Shown: positions 24,664 through 32,600 of the stretch, in pieces
How positions within the stretch are numbered: the first letter of the stretch is position 1
Layout: each line of letters starts with the position of its first letter
Assembly (NCBI GenBank): GCA_045586405.1
Contig: JAZNAG010000126.1
Coordinates: 1 to 45,226 of the forward strand
DNA from: SIG607 sp045586405
Lineage (GTDB): Bacteria; Bacillota; Clostridia; Oscillospirales; Acutalibacteraceae
Length of the DNA: 45,226 nt
Direction of reading: 5' to 3'
Program-made: the position numbers and the translations under genes
Notes under the pieces: model-generated
Databases searched by the model: none
What the model saw: only the letters and a program-made list of their open reading frames with translations
What the model was told of the DNA's origin: nothing

Positions 24664-25458
24664 ATGGTGATTTACATAGATGTACTTGTTCTGCTTAACT
24701 TTATTATTGATTATTTTATAATACAGTTAACTTCACGTATAACATGTGTAAGTATTAAAATTTATCGTGTTATATTATCTTCTTTTGTTGCATCGTTATT
24801 CTCACTTGTTATACTGTTACCTGAATATGGCGCTGTTTTTGAAATGATAGTTATTGTATTCAGCGGTATTCTTGTTACGTTAATAGCATTTGGTTTTAAA
24901 AAGTTTTTAAAAAACTTTTTCGCTTTTATTGGTGTAAATATCATTTACAATGGACTTATGACGACTATTTGGATGATTTTTAAACCAAATGGAATGATTC
25001 TTAATAATTCGGTTACCTATTTTAGTATTTCTCCGCCGATTTTTATTCTTTTGACTGTAATATTCTATCTGATTATCAGAATTGCGGAAGTAATTTTAAG
25101 AAAAATTTCACCTTATGCAAAAAGATGCATTTTAAAAATCAAAAATAAGGATAAAACTGTTGAAATAAATGCTCTTATTGATACCGGTAATTCTATACGC
25201 GACCCATATACTAACCGTCAGGTGATAATTACCGACCAAAAGACCGCAGGACTGATTTTTGGAGATACTGAAAATATACCTGAATTTTTGCTTCCTGTAA
25301 CCACCGTTAACGGAAGTTCTCTTATACCGGCTTATGTTTGTAAAAGCGTACAGGTAAATAACAGTAATATTTTTACCGCTTTAATAGCAGTTACAGAACA
25401 TAATTTTTCAAATGATTATAAAGCAATTGTAAATCCGCAAATATTAGAAGAGGTGTAA
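24664..25458 (+). CDS. spoIIGA: Sigma-E processing peptidase SpoIIGA
   Basis: 264 residues: five hydrophobic helices in the N-terminal half and a C-terminal aspartic-protease-like domain with ALIDTGNS (Asp173). It sits in the septum and cleaves the pro-sequence from pro-SigE in the mother cell after a forespore signal. ATG 24664 is chosen because AAAGGTGA (24651-24658) is well spaced; GTG 24655 overlaps it. sigE follows after two bases, the standard pairing. Confidence 0.95.
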   Translation: MVIYIDVLVLLNFIIDYFIIQLTSRITCVSIKIYRVILSSFVASLFSLVILLPEYGAVFEMIVIVFSGILVTLIAFGFKKFLKNFFAFIGVNIIYNGLMTTIWMIFKPNGMILNNSVTYFSISPPIFILLTVIFYLIIRIAEVILRKISPYAKRCILKIKNKDKTVEINALIDTGNSIRDPYTNRQVIITDQKTAGLIFGDTENIPEFLLPVTTVNGSSLIPAYVCKSVQVNNSNIFTALIAVTEHNFSNDYKAIVNPQILEEV

Positions 25459-25460
25459 CT

Positions 25461-26174
25461 ATGAAACTTTTAACTATTAAGAAATTTATTACTAAACTGC
25501 TTATAAAGTTAGGCCTTAGTGCAGAAGTATTTTATATAAACTCTACCGAAACCTTACCGCCACCGCTAACTACCCAAGAGGAAAGGGAATTACTGCTTAA
25601 ATACAATACAGATACACAGTATGTTAAAAATGAACTTATAGTACATAACTTGCGTTTGGTTGTTTACATTGCAAAAAAGTTTGAAACCCCAACAGCAGGC
25701 AGTGAAGATTTAATATCTATCGGTACAATAGGTCTAATAAAAGCCGTCAACACTTTTCAGCCCGATAAAAATATAAAACTTGCTACATACGCTTCAAGAT
25801 GTATTGAAAATGAAATCTTAATGTATCTGAGAAAAACCTCATCAATTAAATATGAAATTTCAATAGACGAGCCACTAAATATTGACTGGGATGGTAATGA
25901 ATTGCTTTTATCGGATATACTTGGAAGTGACGGTGAAGAGGTAGGCAGAGAAATAGAAAGAGAAGATGAAAAGAGATTACTTAACGAGCTTATCAATAAA
26001 CTTTCACCTCGAGAAAAAGAGATTATGCAGATGAGGTTTGGTATGGCGGGTTATGAGGAATTTACTCAAAAAGAAGTGGCAGATTATTTAGGAATATCGC
26101 AGTCATATATTTCAAGACTTGAAAAGCGTATTATCGAAAAGTTGAAAAAACAAATCGAAACAGTACTATATTAA
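25461..26174 (+). CDS. sigE: RNA polymerase sporulation sigma factor SigE precursor
   Basis: 237 residues, almost colinear with Bacillus SigE. The basic amphipathic pro-sequence (MKLLTIKKFITKLLIKLGLS) precedes AEVFYINSTETLPPPL, the cleavage neighbourhood. Region 2 is highly conserved (EDLISIGTIGLIKAVNTF, LATYASRCIENEILMYLR), as are DEPLNIDWDGNELLLSD and the region 4 helix-turn-helix (QKEVADYLGISQSYISRLEK). It drives early mother-cell genes; several likely targets lie in this window (spoIVA, yqfC, ylbJ-like). sigG, which often follows, is not here: a terminator comes directly after. Confidence 0.98.
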   Translation: MKLLTIKKFITKLLIKLGLSAEVFYINSTETLPPPLTTQEERELLLKYNTDTQYVKNELIVHNLRLVVYIAKKFETPTAGSEDLISIGTIGLIKAVNTFQPDKNIKLATYASRCIENEILMYLRKTSSIKYEISIDEPLNIDWDGNELLLSDILGSDGEEVGREIEREDEKRLLNELINKLSPREKEIMQMRFGMAGYEEFTQKEVADYLGISQSYISRLEKRIIEKLKKQIETVLY

Positions 26175-26177
26175 AAA

Positions 26178-26208
26178 AAGAGAGAGCAACGCTCTCTCTT
26201 ATTTTTTT
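26178..26208. terminator. Bidirectional intrinsic terminator
   Basis: AAGAGAGAGC (26178-26187)/GCTCTCTCTT (26191-26200), loop AAC, with A- and T-runs on the two sides. It lies between sigE and the convergent solute-binding protein gene and overlaps the latter's last codon. Confidence 0.9.
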
Positions 26209-27692
26209 GTTACATAAGCAAAATCTATCATACCGTTACCGAGTTTATAATTAAAATCAATGATTTCCTCTGAATATGAAATTACTGAATTTTCAAAGGC
26301 AACAGGCATCAGCGTATACTGAGAAATAATATTGCCTTGAATAGCGCTCAAGTCTTTGACAGCCGAGCGTGAATAATCATAACCGAGGTGATGACAAAAT
26401 ACGGCAGGATCGCTATCGTTTATAGTTATAGGATAAATAGCAATAGAGCTTGTACCTGTGTTTAAACTGCTTTTAATATCATTTATACTGTTTGATGGCT
26501 GAATATTGATATATGCACCTAAATTATTCTGCCAATGACCTACGATATTATTAATGGGCAATTGCATTTCAGGAACATTATAATATATCAGGGTTGTAAC
26601 GGGAAGCTTCTTTTCAGGATAATTTTCAAGTGCCTTGGTAAACAGTTCTTTCGCATCTGTGATGTTATAATTAGGTATACCTACATTGTCTAAGTTTTCG
26701 TTAGTGATAGAGGCAGGAAAGAATGTTTTAGCAACGGCAAAACCTAAGCTTAAATCTTCGGTATATACGCTTCTGTTGAAGCTTAAAAACAACGATTCTC
26801 GAAGTTCTTTAGAAAGATTACTGCTAACTTCCATAACCCATACTATGTTTTGGTTTTGCTGTGTATTAAGGTTATGTGTAGCGGCTTCGTCAAGCTCTGA
26901 CATACTAATGTTTGCTATATCAACTGAAGATTTTGAAAGTTTTTCTATATTAGTAGTATCCGGATTATTAGCCATAAATACAGCGGAATTTTGCGCGGCA
27001 TAATTGCCGAAATATTTATCACTTCTATGCATTCTGACAGCAAAATCTTCTGTATTCCATTTTGTTAGCTTATAAGAACCGTTAGTAAGAATATATGATT
27101 TTGATAAGCCGTATTGACCTTTGCATTCATTAAAGAAATCTTCTCTGCACGGCATACATACCGATGTGGTAAGGGTATATAGGAAATTAACATCATCTTT
27201 ACCCATAATAATAGATAGCGTTTTTGAATCTTTTGCACTTACACCTAAATTTTCGGGACCGATAGTTCCTGATATTATTAAATCGGCATTTAAAATTCCG
27301 CTGAGTTTTGCAGCATACGGTGATTTGGTAGCAGGATCAACTGCACGTTTGAAGGCGAAAACAAAATCATCAGCAGTTACCGAAGCGCCGTCACTCCAAA
27401 CAGCAGTTTCAGAAATATAAAAAGTATAAGTACTGTTTTTGTATGTGTAATCTGTTGCAACACCTAAAGCCAATTCACCGTCTTTATCAATTCTCATCAA
27501 ACCTTCAAACAAGTTACGTATCATAGTAAGTTCAGTATCACTTGATGCAATTTGAGGGTCTAATGTGTGGGGGATAGTCGGTGCTTCATAATAAATAACT
27601 GCATTTTTGTTTGCGGAAGAGCAGGAGCATGCAGTTACACATATTAAACATATAGAAATCAGTATTACTAAAAATTTGCTCAATAGTTTCAT
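26199..27692 (-). CDS. Peptide ABC transporter substrate-binding lipoprotein (OppA-like), orphan
   Basis: 497 residues of the family 5 solute-binding fold. A lipoprotein signal peptide (KFLVILISICLICVTAC, lipobox VTAC at about 19-22) is followed by PTIPHTLDPQIASS, the family motif LYEG-like NLFEGLMRIDKDG, and VWSDGASVTADDFVFAFKRA. It captures peptides or similar solutes outside the membrane. No permease or ATPase gene is nearby, so it must share a transporter encoded elsewhere or act in signalling. It is alone between terminators. TGGGTAAC lies before the ATG, a weak ribosome site. Confidence 0.9.
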   Translation of the reverse strand: MKLLSKFLVILISICLICVTACSCSSANKNAVIYYEAPTIPHTLDPQIASSDTELTMIRNLFEGLMRIDKDGELALGVATDYTYKNSTYTFYISETAVWSDGASVTADDFVFAFKRAVDPATKSPYAAKLSGILNADLIISGTIGPENLGVSAKDSKTLSIIMGKDDVNFLYTLTTSVCMPCREDFFNECKGQYGLSKSYILTNGSYKLTKWNTEDFAVRMHRSDKYFGNYAAQNSAVFMANNPDTTNIEKLSKSSVDIANISMSELDEAATHNLNTQQNQNIVWVMEVSSNLSKELRESLFLSFNRSVYTEDLSLGFAVAKTFFPASITNENLDNVGIPNYNITDAKELFTKALENYPEKKLPVTTLIYYNVPEMQLPINNIVGHWQNNLGAYINIQPSNSINDIKSSLNTGTSSIAIYPITINDSDPAVFCHHLGYDYSRSAVKDLSAIQGNIISQYTLMPVAFENSVISYSEEIIDFNYKLGNGMIDFAYVTKK

Positions 27693-27788
27693 TGTTACCC
27701 ACCTAAAAATATTTTTATATCATTAAAAACTATTATAATGTATATTTTATGGTTTTTCAACGATTATTTCATGTGTAAAGAAAAATAC

Positions 27789-27846
27789 TTGACACAGTAA
27801 TGTATTTGTGCTATAATCTGCCTGTAAAGAAATTTTGTTTACAGGC
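27789..27846 (+). promoter_or_regulatory. Sigma-A promoter of the ylxM-ffh operon with a start-site dyad
   Basis: Perfect TTGACA (27789-27794), 17 bases, TATAAT (27812-27817). GCCTGTAAA (27820-27828)/TTTACAGGC (27838-27846) is a perfect 9-base inverted repeat beginning where transcription should start. It may be an operator or a 5'-end hairpin of the mRNA. Confidence 0.8.
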
Positions 27847-27860
27847 TTAAGGTATAAATT

Positions 27861-28148
27861 ATGAAGGATTTATCTATTGCTTTATTACTTGATATATATG
27901 GTGAGCTGCTTAACGAAAAACAACTAAGAATCGCTAAAGATTATTTTTTTGACGATTTATCTTTGTCTGAAATTTCTGAAAACGAAGGTATTTCAAGGCA
28001 GGGTGCTCATGAAGCAATAAAACGCTGTGAGCAATTACTTAATTTTTACGAAGATAAGCTTCATATACTTGATATCTCCGGTCGTCTAAAAACTGCCGCA
28101 GAAAACAAAGATGCCGATACTATATATGAAATTATTGAAAAACTTTAA
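27861..28148 (+). CDS. ylxM: YlxM/p13-like helix-turn-helix protein
   Basis: 95 residues; the sigma-region-4-like helix-turn-helix reads LSLSEISENEGISRQGAHEAIKR. YlxM is the conserved partner gene upstream of ffh in Firmicutes; in some species the protein binds the signal recognition particle GTPase or its RNA. The start follows TTAAGG. It precedes ffh by 14 bases. Length matches the family. Confidence 0.9.
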   Translation: MKDLSIALLLDIYGELLNEKQLRIAKDYFFDDLSLSEISENEGISRQGAHEAIKRCEQLLNFYEDKLHILDISGRLKTAAENKDADTIYEIIEKL

Positions 28149-28162
28149 CGGTGGTGAAATAA

Positions 28163-29521
28163 TTGGCATTTGACAGTCTTGCTGATAAATTATCAAATGT
28201 ATTTAAAAAACTGCGCTCAAGAGGTAAACTTACCGAAGCTGACGTTAAAGATGCAATGCGTGATGTAAGACTGGCGTTGCTTGAAGCTGACGTTAACTAC
28301 AAGGTGGCTAAAGATTTTACTAACAAAATCGCCGAAAAATGTATTGGTGAAAATGTTATGGAATCTCTTACTGCCGCGCAAATGGTAGTCAAAATTGTAA
28401 AAGACGAGCTAACCGACCTTATGGGCAGTGAGCAAAAACGGCTTAACACTTCGTCAAAAATCCCTACCGTTATCATGATGTGCGGTCTTCAGGGTGCAGG
28501 TAAAACCACCCATTGTGCAAAACTTGCTTCTTATCTTAAAAAGCAGGGGCACAGACCTTTACTTGTAGCTTGCGACATATACAGACCTGCTGCTATTGAA
28601 CAGTTAAAGATAGTTGGCGAAAGTGTAAATGTTCCTGTTTTTGAAATGGGAACACAAAAACCCGAACTTACCGCAGAGCAGGCAATAAAGCATGCGCGTG
28701 ATTACGGTAATGACTTTGTTATTCTTGATACTGCCGGTCGTCTTCATATAGATACTGATCTTATGGATGAACTTATCCGCATAACCAAAGCGGTAGAAAT
28801 CCATAATATTCTTCTTGTAATCGACTCAATGGTTGGTCAGGATGCAGTAAATGTAGCAAAAGCTTTTAACGATATACTTGAAATTACAGGTGTTATCCTT
28901 ACTAAACTTGATGGTGATACCAGAGGCGGTGCCGCGCTGTCTGTAAAAGCTGTTACCGGTAAGCCCATTCTTTTTGCCGGTGTTGGTGAAAAACTTGATG
29001 CACTTGAGGAATTCCACCCCGACCGTATGGCTTCCCGTATACTCGGTATGGGCGATGTACTTTCTCTAATTGAAAAAGTAGAAAGTGAAATTGATGCCAA
29101 ACAGGCAGAGGAAACCGCAAAACGACTTGAAGAAAACAAGTTTGATATGAATGACCTGCTCGTTCAATTTCAGCAGATTAAAAAAATGGGATCTGTAAAA
29201 AGCGTTTTATCTATGCTTCCCGGTGTAGAAAAACAAATCAGAGATGTTGATATTGACGACAGAGCAATGCTTCGTATGGAAGCTATAATAACATCAATGA
29301 CCAAAAAGGAACGTGCTAAGCCTGATATTTTAAACGGTTCACGCCGTAAGAGAATAGCAGAAGGCGCAGGTGTAAAGGTTGAAGATGTTAACCGTCTTGT
29401 AAATCAATATAATCAAATGAAAAAGATGTTCAAACAATTTGGCAGCAAAGCCGGTAAGAAAAAGTTTTCAAAAGGTTTTCCCGGCGGAATGATGCCACCG
29501 GGCGGCTTTAACGGATTTTAA
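28163..29521 (+). CDS. ffh: Signal recognition particle protein Ffh
   Basis: 452 residues. N domain, G domain with G1 GLQGAGKTTHCAKLA, insertion box region VACDIYRPAAIEQL, G3 DTAGR, G4 TKLDGDTRGGA, and the Met-rich M domain ending in FPGGMMPPGGFNGF. With the SRP RNA it carries ribosomes making membrane proteins to FtsY. It starts with TTG behind GGTGGTGA. It is the second gene of the ylxM-ffh-rpsP-khpA-rimM-trmD operon. Confidence 0.98.
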   Translation: MAFDSLADKLSNVFKKLRSRGKLTEADVKDAMRDVRLALLEADVNYKVAKDFTNKIAEKCIGENVMESLTAAQMVVKIVKDELTDLMGSEQKRLNTSSKIPTVIMMCGLQGAGKTTHCAKLASYLKKQGHRPLLVACDIYRPAAIEQLKIVGESVNVPVFEMGTQKPELTAEQAIKHARDYGNDFVILDTAGRLHIDTDLMDELIRITKAVEIHNILLVIDSMVGQDAVNVAKAFNDILEITGVILTKLDGDTRGGAALSVKAVTGKPILFAGVGEKLDALEEFHPDRMASRILGMGDVLSLIEKVESEIDAKQAEETAKRLEENKFDMNDLLVQFQQIKKMGSVKSVLSMLPGVEKQIRDVDIDDRAMLRMEAIITSMTKKERAKPDILNGSRRKRIAEGAGVKVEDVNRLVNQYNQMKKMFKQFGSKAGKKKFSKGFPGGMMPPGGFNGF

Positions 29522-29571
29522 AAAGTTTATACTTTTTTTAATATAATTTATTTTTTGGAGGTGCAATCAAC

Positions 29572-29814
29572 ATGGCAGTTAAAATCAGACTTCGTCGTTT
29601 AGGCGCTAAAAGAGCTCCTTTCTATCGCGTAGTTGTAGCTGATTCTCGTTTTTCAAGAAACGGTCGTTTCATTGAAGAAATCGGTTATTTTGATCCCACT
29701 AAGGATCCCGCAGTAGTAAACATTGACGGTGAAAAAGCTAAGCAGTGGATCGCTAACGGCGCTCAGCCCACCGATACTGTAAAAGCTCTTCTTAAAAAGA
29801 ACGGCGTAATTTAA
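29572..29814 (+). CDS. rpsP: 30S ribosomal protein S16
   Basis: 80 residues; canonical start MAVKIRLRRLGAKRAPFYRVVVAD and SRFSRNGRFIEEIGYFDP. It is an assembly protein of the 30S body. The strong GGAGGTG ribosome site before the ATG suits a highly made protein, and the codon use looks biased (frequent CGT and GTA). Confidence 0.99.
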   Translation: MAVKIRLRRLGAKRAPFYRVVVADSRFSRNGRFIEEIGYFDPTKDPAVVNIDGEKAKQWIANGAQPTDTVKALLKKNGVI

Positions 29815-29832
29815 TTTTAGGAGTTGTATCTT

Positions 29833-30066
29833 ATGAAAGACCTTCTGATCGCTATTTCTTCAGGTCTCGTTGAAAAGCCTGAAGAAGTTACTGTTGAAGT
29901 CGATGATATCAACGAAGAGGGCGTTATTGTTTACCATCTGCACGTTGCCGAAGGTGATATGGGCAGAGTAATCGGTAAACAGGGAAGAATTGCCAAGGCT
30001 ATTCGTACCGTAATGCGCGCTGTCGCTAATCGTGACAACCAGAAGATTATGGTTGAGATCGACTAA
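29833..30066 (+). CDS. khpA: KH-domain RNA-binding protein KhpA (YlqC)
   Basis: 77 residues, one KH domain with the GxxG-type loop VIGKQGRIAKAIRTVMRA. KhpA forms a dimer with KhpB and binds many RNAs; it affects cell division in streptococci. ATG 29833 is preferred (AGGAG 29819-29823, 9 bases away) to TTG 29824. It lies in its usual place between rpsP and rimM. Confidence 0.95.
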   Translation: MKDLLIAISSGLVEKPEEVTVEVDDINEEGVIVYHLHVAEGDMGRVIGKQGRIAKAIRTVMRAVANRDNQKIMVEID

Positions 30067-30093
30067 ACATCGCATATTTAAAGTATGCTCATT

Positions 30094-30124
30094 AACCCCC
30101 ATAAACAAATGGGGGTTTTAATTT
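30094..30124 (+). terminator. Intrinsic terminator inside the operon, between khpA and rimM
   Basis: AACCCCCAT (30094-30102)/ATGGGGGTT (30109-30117), six-base loop, followed by TTAATTT. It comes 27 bases after khpA and 20 bases before rimM. It probably gives partial termination so that S16 outnumbers RimM and TrmD. Confidence 0.75.
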
Positions 30125-30137
30125 AATTGGAGTAGTT

Positions 30138-30653
30138 ATGAAAAAAACATATCTTAAAATCGGAAAAATTGTGGGTAGCCATGGCATAAAAGGAATGACG
30201 AGAATTGAGTGTTGGTGCGATTCTCCTGAGTTTTTATGCAAATTCAAAAGACTGTTCACTGCAGAAAGTGCTCAGTCAGTGTTAAATATAGAAAAAGCCT
30301 CTCCGCATAAAAACATTACTCTTGTTAAGTTTAAAAACATAAACACCATAGAAGAAGCCGAGCTTATGCGCGGTAAAGTTTTATACATTATGCGTGATGA
30401 TGTTAAACTTGAAAAGGGCAGGTATTTTATTGAAGAAATACTGGGTGTAAAGGTTTTTGACAAAGAAACCGATGTTTTTTACGGTGAAATAGTTGATATA
30501 AGCCCAACCGGAGCAAATGATATTTGGCACATAAAAAATAATGACAAAGAATTTTTATTTCCGTCAGTACCCGATTTTGTAGATAGTGTAGATATAGAAA
30601 AAGAAACGGCATATATAATTCCGCCGAAAGGAATTTTTGATGATGAAGATTGA
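30138..30653 (+). CDS. rimM: 16S rRNA processing protein RimM
   Basis: 171 residues. N-terminal RimM barrel (KIGKIVGSHGIKGMTRI) and C-terminal PRC barrel (GRYFIEEILGVKVFDKE, PTGANDIWHIK, FLFPSVPDFV). It helps maturation of the 30S head and binds S19. It overlaps trmD by 14 bases, the usual coupling. Confidence 0.97.
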   Translation: MKKTYLKIGKIVGSHGIKGMTRIECWCDSPEFLCKFKRLFTAESAQSVLNIEKASPHKNITLVKFKNINTIEEAELMRGKVLYIMRDDVKLEKGRYFIEEILGVKVFDKETDVFYGEIVDISPTGANDIWHIKNNDKEFLFPSVPDFVDSVDIEKETAYIIPPKGIFDDED

Positions 30654-31371
30654 TATAATGACACTTTTTCCTGAAATGTGCGAAACCGTTTTGGACACCA
30701 GTATAATCGGCAGAGCAAGAAAAGCGGGAAAAGTAGACGTTTCGTGTGTAAATATACGTGATTTTGCCAATAATAAGCACAGTAGCGTTGATGATGCACC
30801 CTTTGGCGGCGGTATGGGTATGGTAATGTCTGCTGAACCTATAGATCTATGTTTTAAATCACTATACAATGATGGCGAAGAAAAACCTTATCTTATATAT
30901 ATGTCACCAAAAGGGAAAACCTTTGATCAACAAAAAGCAGTTGAACTATCTAAAAAAGAACATATTGTTTTATTGTGCGGTCATTACGAAGGCATTGACG
31001 AACGCGTTATTGAAAAAATAGTTGATGAGGAAATATCTATTGGTGATTATGTCTTAACTGGCGGCGAATTACCTGCTCTTGTTTGTGCTGACGCTGTTTG
31101 CAGAATGTTACCTGGCGTACTATCAGATGACTTATGTTTTACAGAGGAAAGCCATTTTTCCTCACTTCTTGAATATCCACAGTACACTCGACCTGCTGTA
31201 TGGCAGGATAGGGAAGTTCCTGCAGTGCTGCTATCCGGTAATCACGCCGAAATATCAAAATGGCGTCGTAAAAAAGCCATTGAAATCACAGCAAAGCGAC
31301 GTCCAGATATGTTAAGCAAAGCTGAACTAACCGATAAAGAACGAAAAGAAATAAAAGAAAATCTTGAATAA
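30640..31371 (+). CDS. trmD: tRNA (guanine(37)-N1)-methyltransferase TrmD
   Basis: 243 residues; SPOUT fold. It starts MMKIDIMTLFPEM; the trefoil-knot motifs LLCGHYEGIDERV and SIGDYVLTGGELPAL bind S-adenosylmethionine. It methylates G37 of tRNAs reading CNN codons, preventing frameshifts; the window's tRNA-Pro(GGG) has G37 and is a likely substrate. rplS, which often follows trmD, is absent; HPr comes next with its own promoter. Confidence 0.97.
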   Translation: MMKIDIMTLFPEMCETVLDTSIIGRARKAGKVDVSCVNIRDFANNKHSSVDDAPFGGGMGMVMSAEPIDLCFKSLYNDGEEKPYLIYMSPKGKTFDQQKAVELSKKEHIVLLCGHYEGIDERVIEKIVDEEISIGDYVLTGGELPALVCADAVCRMLPGVLSDDLCFTEESHFSSLLEYPQYTRPAVWQDREVPAVLLSGNHAEISKWRRKKAIEITAKRRPDMLSKAELTDKERKEIKENLE

Positions 31372-31443
31372 TTGTGTATGTAAATTACCGATTACACAAA
31401 ATATAGAGTAATTTTGCATAAATTTGGGGTTTCAAATAATTTA

Positions 31444-31507
31444 CAGTTTGGTAAAAAAATGGAACTTTTCAAACTGCAATTGACTATTGAATATAATATG
31501 GTATAAT
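31444..31507 (+). promoter_or_regulatory. ptsH promoter with an upstream dyad
   Basis: TTGACT (31480-31485), 16 bases, TATAAT (31502-31507). Just upstream CAGTTTG (31444-31450) and CAAACTG (31470-31476) form a perfect inverted repeat that ends 3 bases before the -35. It could be an operator. The rest of the 183-base gap after trmD holds no gene that I see. Confidence 0.65.
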
Positions 31508-31554
31508 TACATTAACAAAAATTTACACATTTTTTTCAAAAGGAGATTAAAATT

Positions 31555-31818
31555 ATGTTCGTTAAAGATGTTGTAATCAAAAATCCTGTTGGTTTACATG
31601 CTCGTCCCGCAACTTTCTTTATTCAGAAAGCAAACGAGTTCAGAGCTTCTATTTGGGTTGAAAAAGATGAACGTCGTGTAAATGCCAAAAGTCTTTTAGG
31701 TGTTCTTTCACTTGGTATTGTAGGCGGTACCTCTATTAAAATTATTGCTGACGGTACTGATGAAAAAGATGCTGTAGATGCTCTTATGACACTTGTTGAA
31801 TCAGGTTTTGCTGAGTAA
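31555..31818 (+). CDS. ptsH: Phosphocarrier protein HPr
   Basis: 87 residues. His15 in VGLHARPAT is the site phosphorylated by enzyme I, and Ser46 in NAKSLLGVLSLG is the site of HPr kinase, so both sugar uptake by the PTS and CcpA-type carbon control are possible. The presence of His15 argues against the regulatory-only paralogue Crh. It stands alone, without ptsI, between its own promoter and terminator. Shine-Dalgarno AAAGGAGA. Confidence 0.95.
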   Translation: MFVKDVVIKNPVGLHARPATFFIQKANEFRASIWVEKDERRVNAKSLLGVLSLGIVGGTSIKIIADGTDEKDAVDALMTLVESGFAE

Positions 31819-31832
31819 TTTATCAGTTATTT

Positions 31833-31865
31833 AAGCCGAAGAAATTTTCTTCGGCTTTTTTTAAA
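31833..31865 (+). terminator. Intrinsic terminator of ptsH
   Basis: AAGCCGAAGAAA (31833-31844) pairs with TTTCTTCGGCTT (31846-31857), with a tight loop, then a T-run to 31862. Confidence 0.9.
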
Positions 31866-31872
31866 AAAAGAC

Positions 31873-31901
31873 TTGCTTTTTTATATTTAGTATGATATAA
31901 T
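31873..31901 (+). promoter_or_regulatory. tRNA-Pro promoter
   Basis: TTGCTT (31873-31878), 17 bases, TATAAT (31896-31901); the tRNA starts 13 bases later. Confidence 0.75.
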
Positions 31902-31914
31902 CCCATAGTGACAT

Positions 31915-31992
31915 CCGGGTGTGGCGCAGTTTTGGTAGCGCGCTTGAATGGGGTTCAAGAGGCCGCAGGTTCAACTCCTGTCACTCGGACCA
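31915..31992 (+). tRNA. tRNA-Pro, anticodon GGG
   Basis: Acceptor CCGGGTG pairs with CACTCGG (one G-T pair), the D arm is GCGC...GCGC, the anticodon arm is CTTGA-ATGGGGT-TCAAG with anticodon GGG, the T arm carries GTTCAAC, and CCA is encoded (31990-31992). It reads CCC and CCU. A second tRNA-Pro (TGG) must exist elsewhere. Confidence 0.96.
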
Positions 31993-32034
31993 AAAACCAA
32001 GTTCGACCTTTTAGGTTTAACTTGGTTTTTTTTA
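31993..32034 (+). terminator. tRNA-Pro terminator
   Basis: AAAACCAAGTT (31993-32003) pairs with AACTTGGTTTT (32019-32029); the loop can fold as a second small hairpin (CCTTTTAGG). Ts follow to 32034. Confidence 0.85.
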
Positions 32035-32094
32035 TTGACGAAAAAGATTAGATATGCTAAAATTAAGTAAATTATTGAAACAAAGGGGATTATT

Positions 32095-32307
32095 ATGGCT
32101 TCGGTTTTTAATAAAAAACTTGCACATGCCTGTAAATATTGCCGTTACTCAACAAGTCTTAATTTTACTGATGAAGTAATTTGCAAAAAGAAAGGTATAT
32201 CTGATCCGAACGGTTGCTGCAGACATTATAAATATGATCCGCTGAAGCGTCAGCCTGAGCGAATTATACTTAAATCCGAGTTTACAAAGGACGATTTTAA
32301 ATTATAA
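32095..32307 (+). CDS. Small conserved-looking cysteine protein, function unknown
   Basis: 70 residues with a CxxC (Cys13, Cys16), Cys30, a Cys41-Cys42 pair and His44, enough to bind a zinc ion; the tail after YKYDPLKRQPER is basic then acidic. Shine-Dalgarno AAAGGGGA is close to the ATG. It sits alone between tRNA-Pro and tRNA-His. I recognise no named family. Confidence 0.75.
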   Translation: MASVFNKKLAHACKYCRYSTSLNFTDEVICKKKGISDPNGCCRHYKYDPLKRQPERIILKSEFTKDDFKL

Positions 32308-32315
32308 ATTTAATG

Positions 32316-32344
32316 TTGACAAACATACTTTTATTTGCTATAAT
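32316..32344 (+). promoter_or_regulatory. tRNA-His promoter
   Basis: Perfect TTGACA (32316-32321), 17 bases, TATAAT (32339-32344); the mature tRNA begins 13 bases later. Confidence 0.88.
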
Positions 32345-32357
32345 ACTGCTTGTGTCT

Positions 32358-32435
<78 letters not shown>

Positions 32436-32437
32436 CT

Positions 32438-32474
32438 GAAACCCTTTTGACACTTTCAAAAGGGTTTCTTTTTT
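32438..32474 (+). terminator. tRNA-His terminator
   Basis: Perfect 13-bp stem GAAACCCTTTTGA (32438-32450)/TCAAAAGGGTTTC (32456-32468), then TTTTTT. Since tRNA-Gln starts only 13 bases later with no clear promoter between, some readthrough is likely. Confidence 0.85.
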
Positions 32475-32486
32475 AACTTAATATTT

Positions 32487-32561
32487 TGGGGTGTCGTCAA
32501 GCGGTAAGACACAGCACTTTGACTGCTGCATTCGTAGGTTCGAATCCTGCCACCCCAGCCA
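32487..32561 (+). tRNA. tRNA-Gln, anticodon TTG
   Basis: Acceptor TGGGGTG/CACCCCA, anticodon arm CAGCA-CTTTGAC-TGCTG with anticodon TTG, T loop TTCGAAT, discriminator G and encoded CCA (32559-32561). Confidence 0.97.
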
Positions 32562-32564
32562 AAA

Positions 32565-32600
32565 AAATCTCTCATATAAATGAGGGATTTTTATTTTTTG
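32565..32600. terminator. Bidirectional terminator between tRNA-Gln and the ylbJ-like gene
   Basis: AAATCTCTCAT (32565-32575)/ATGAGGGATTT (32580-32590, one G-T pair), loop ATAA, with Ts on the right and As on the left. It overlaps the end of the minus-strand gene. Confidence 0.85.
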
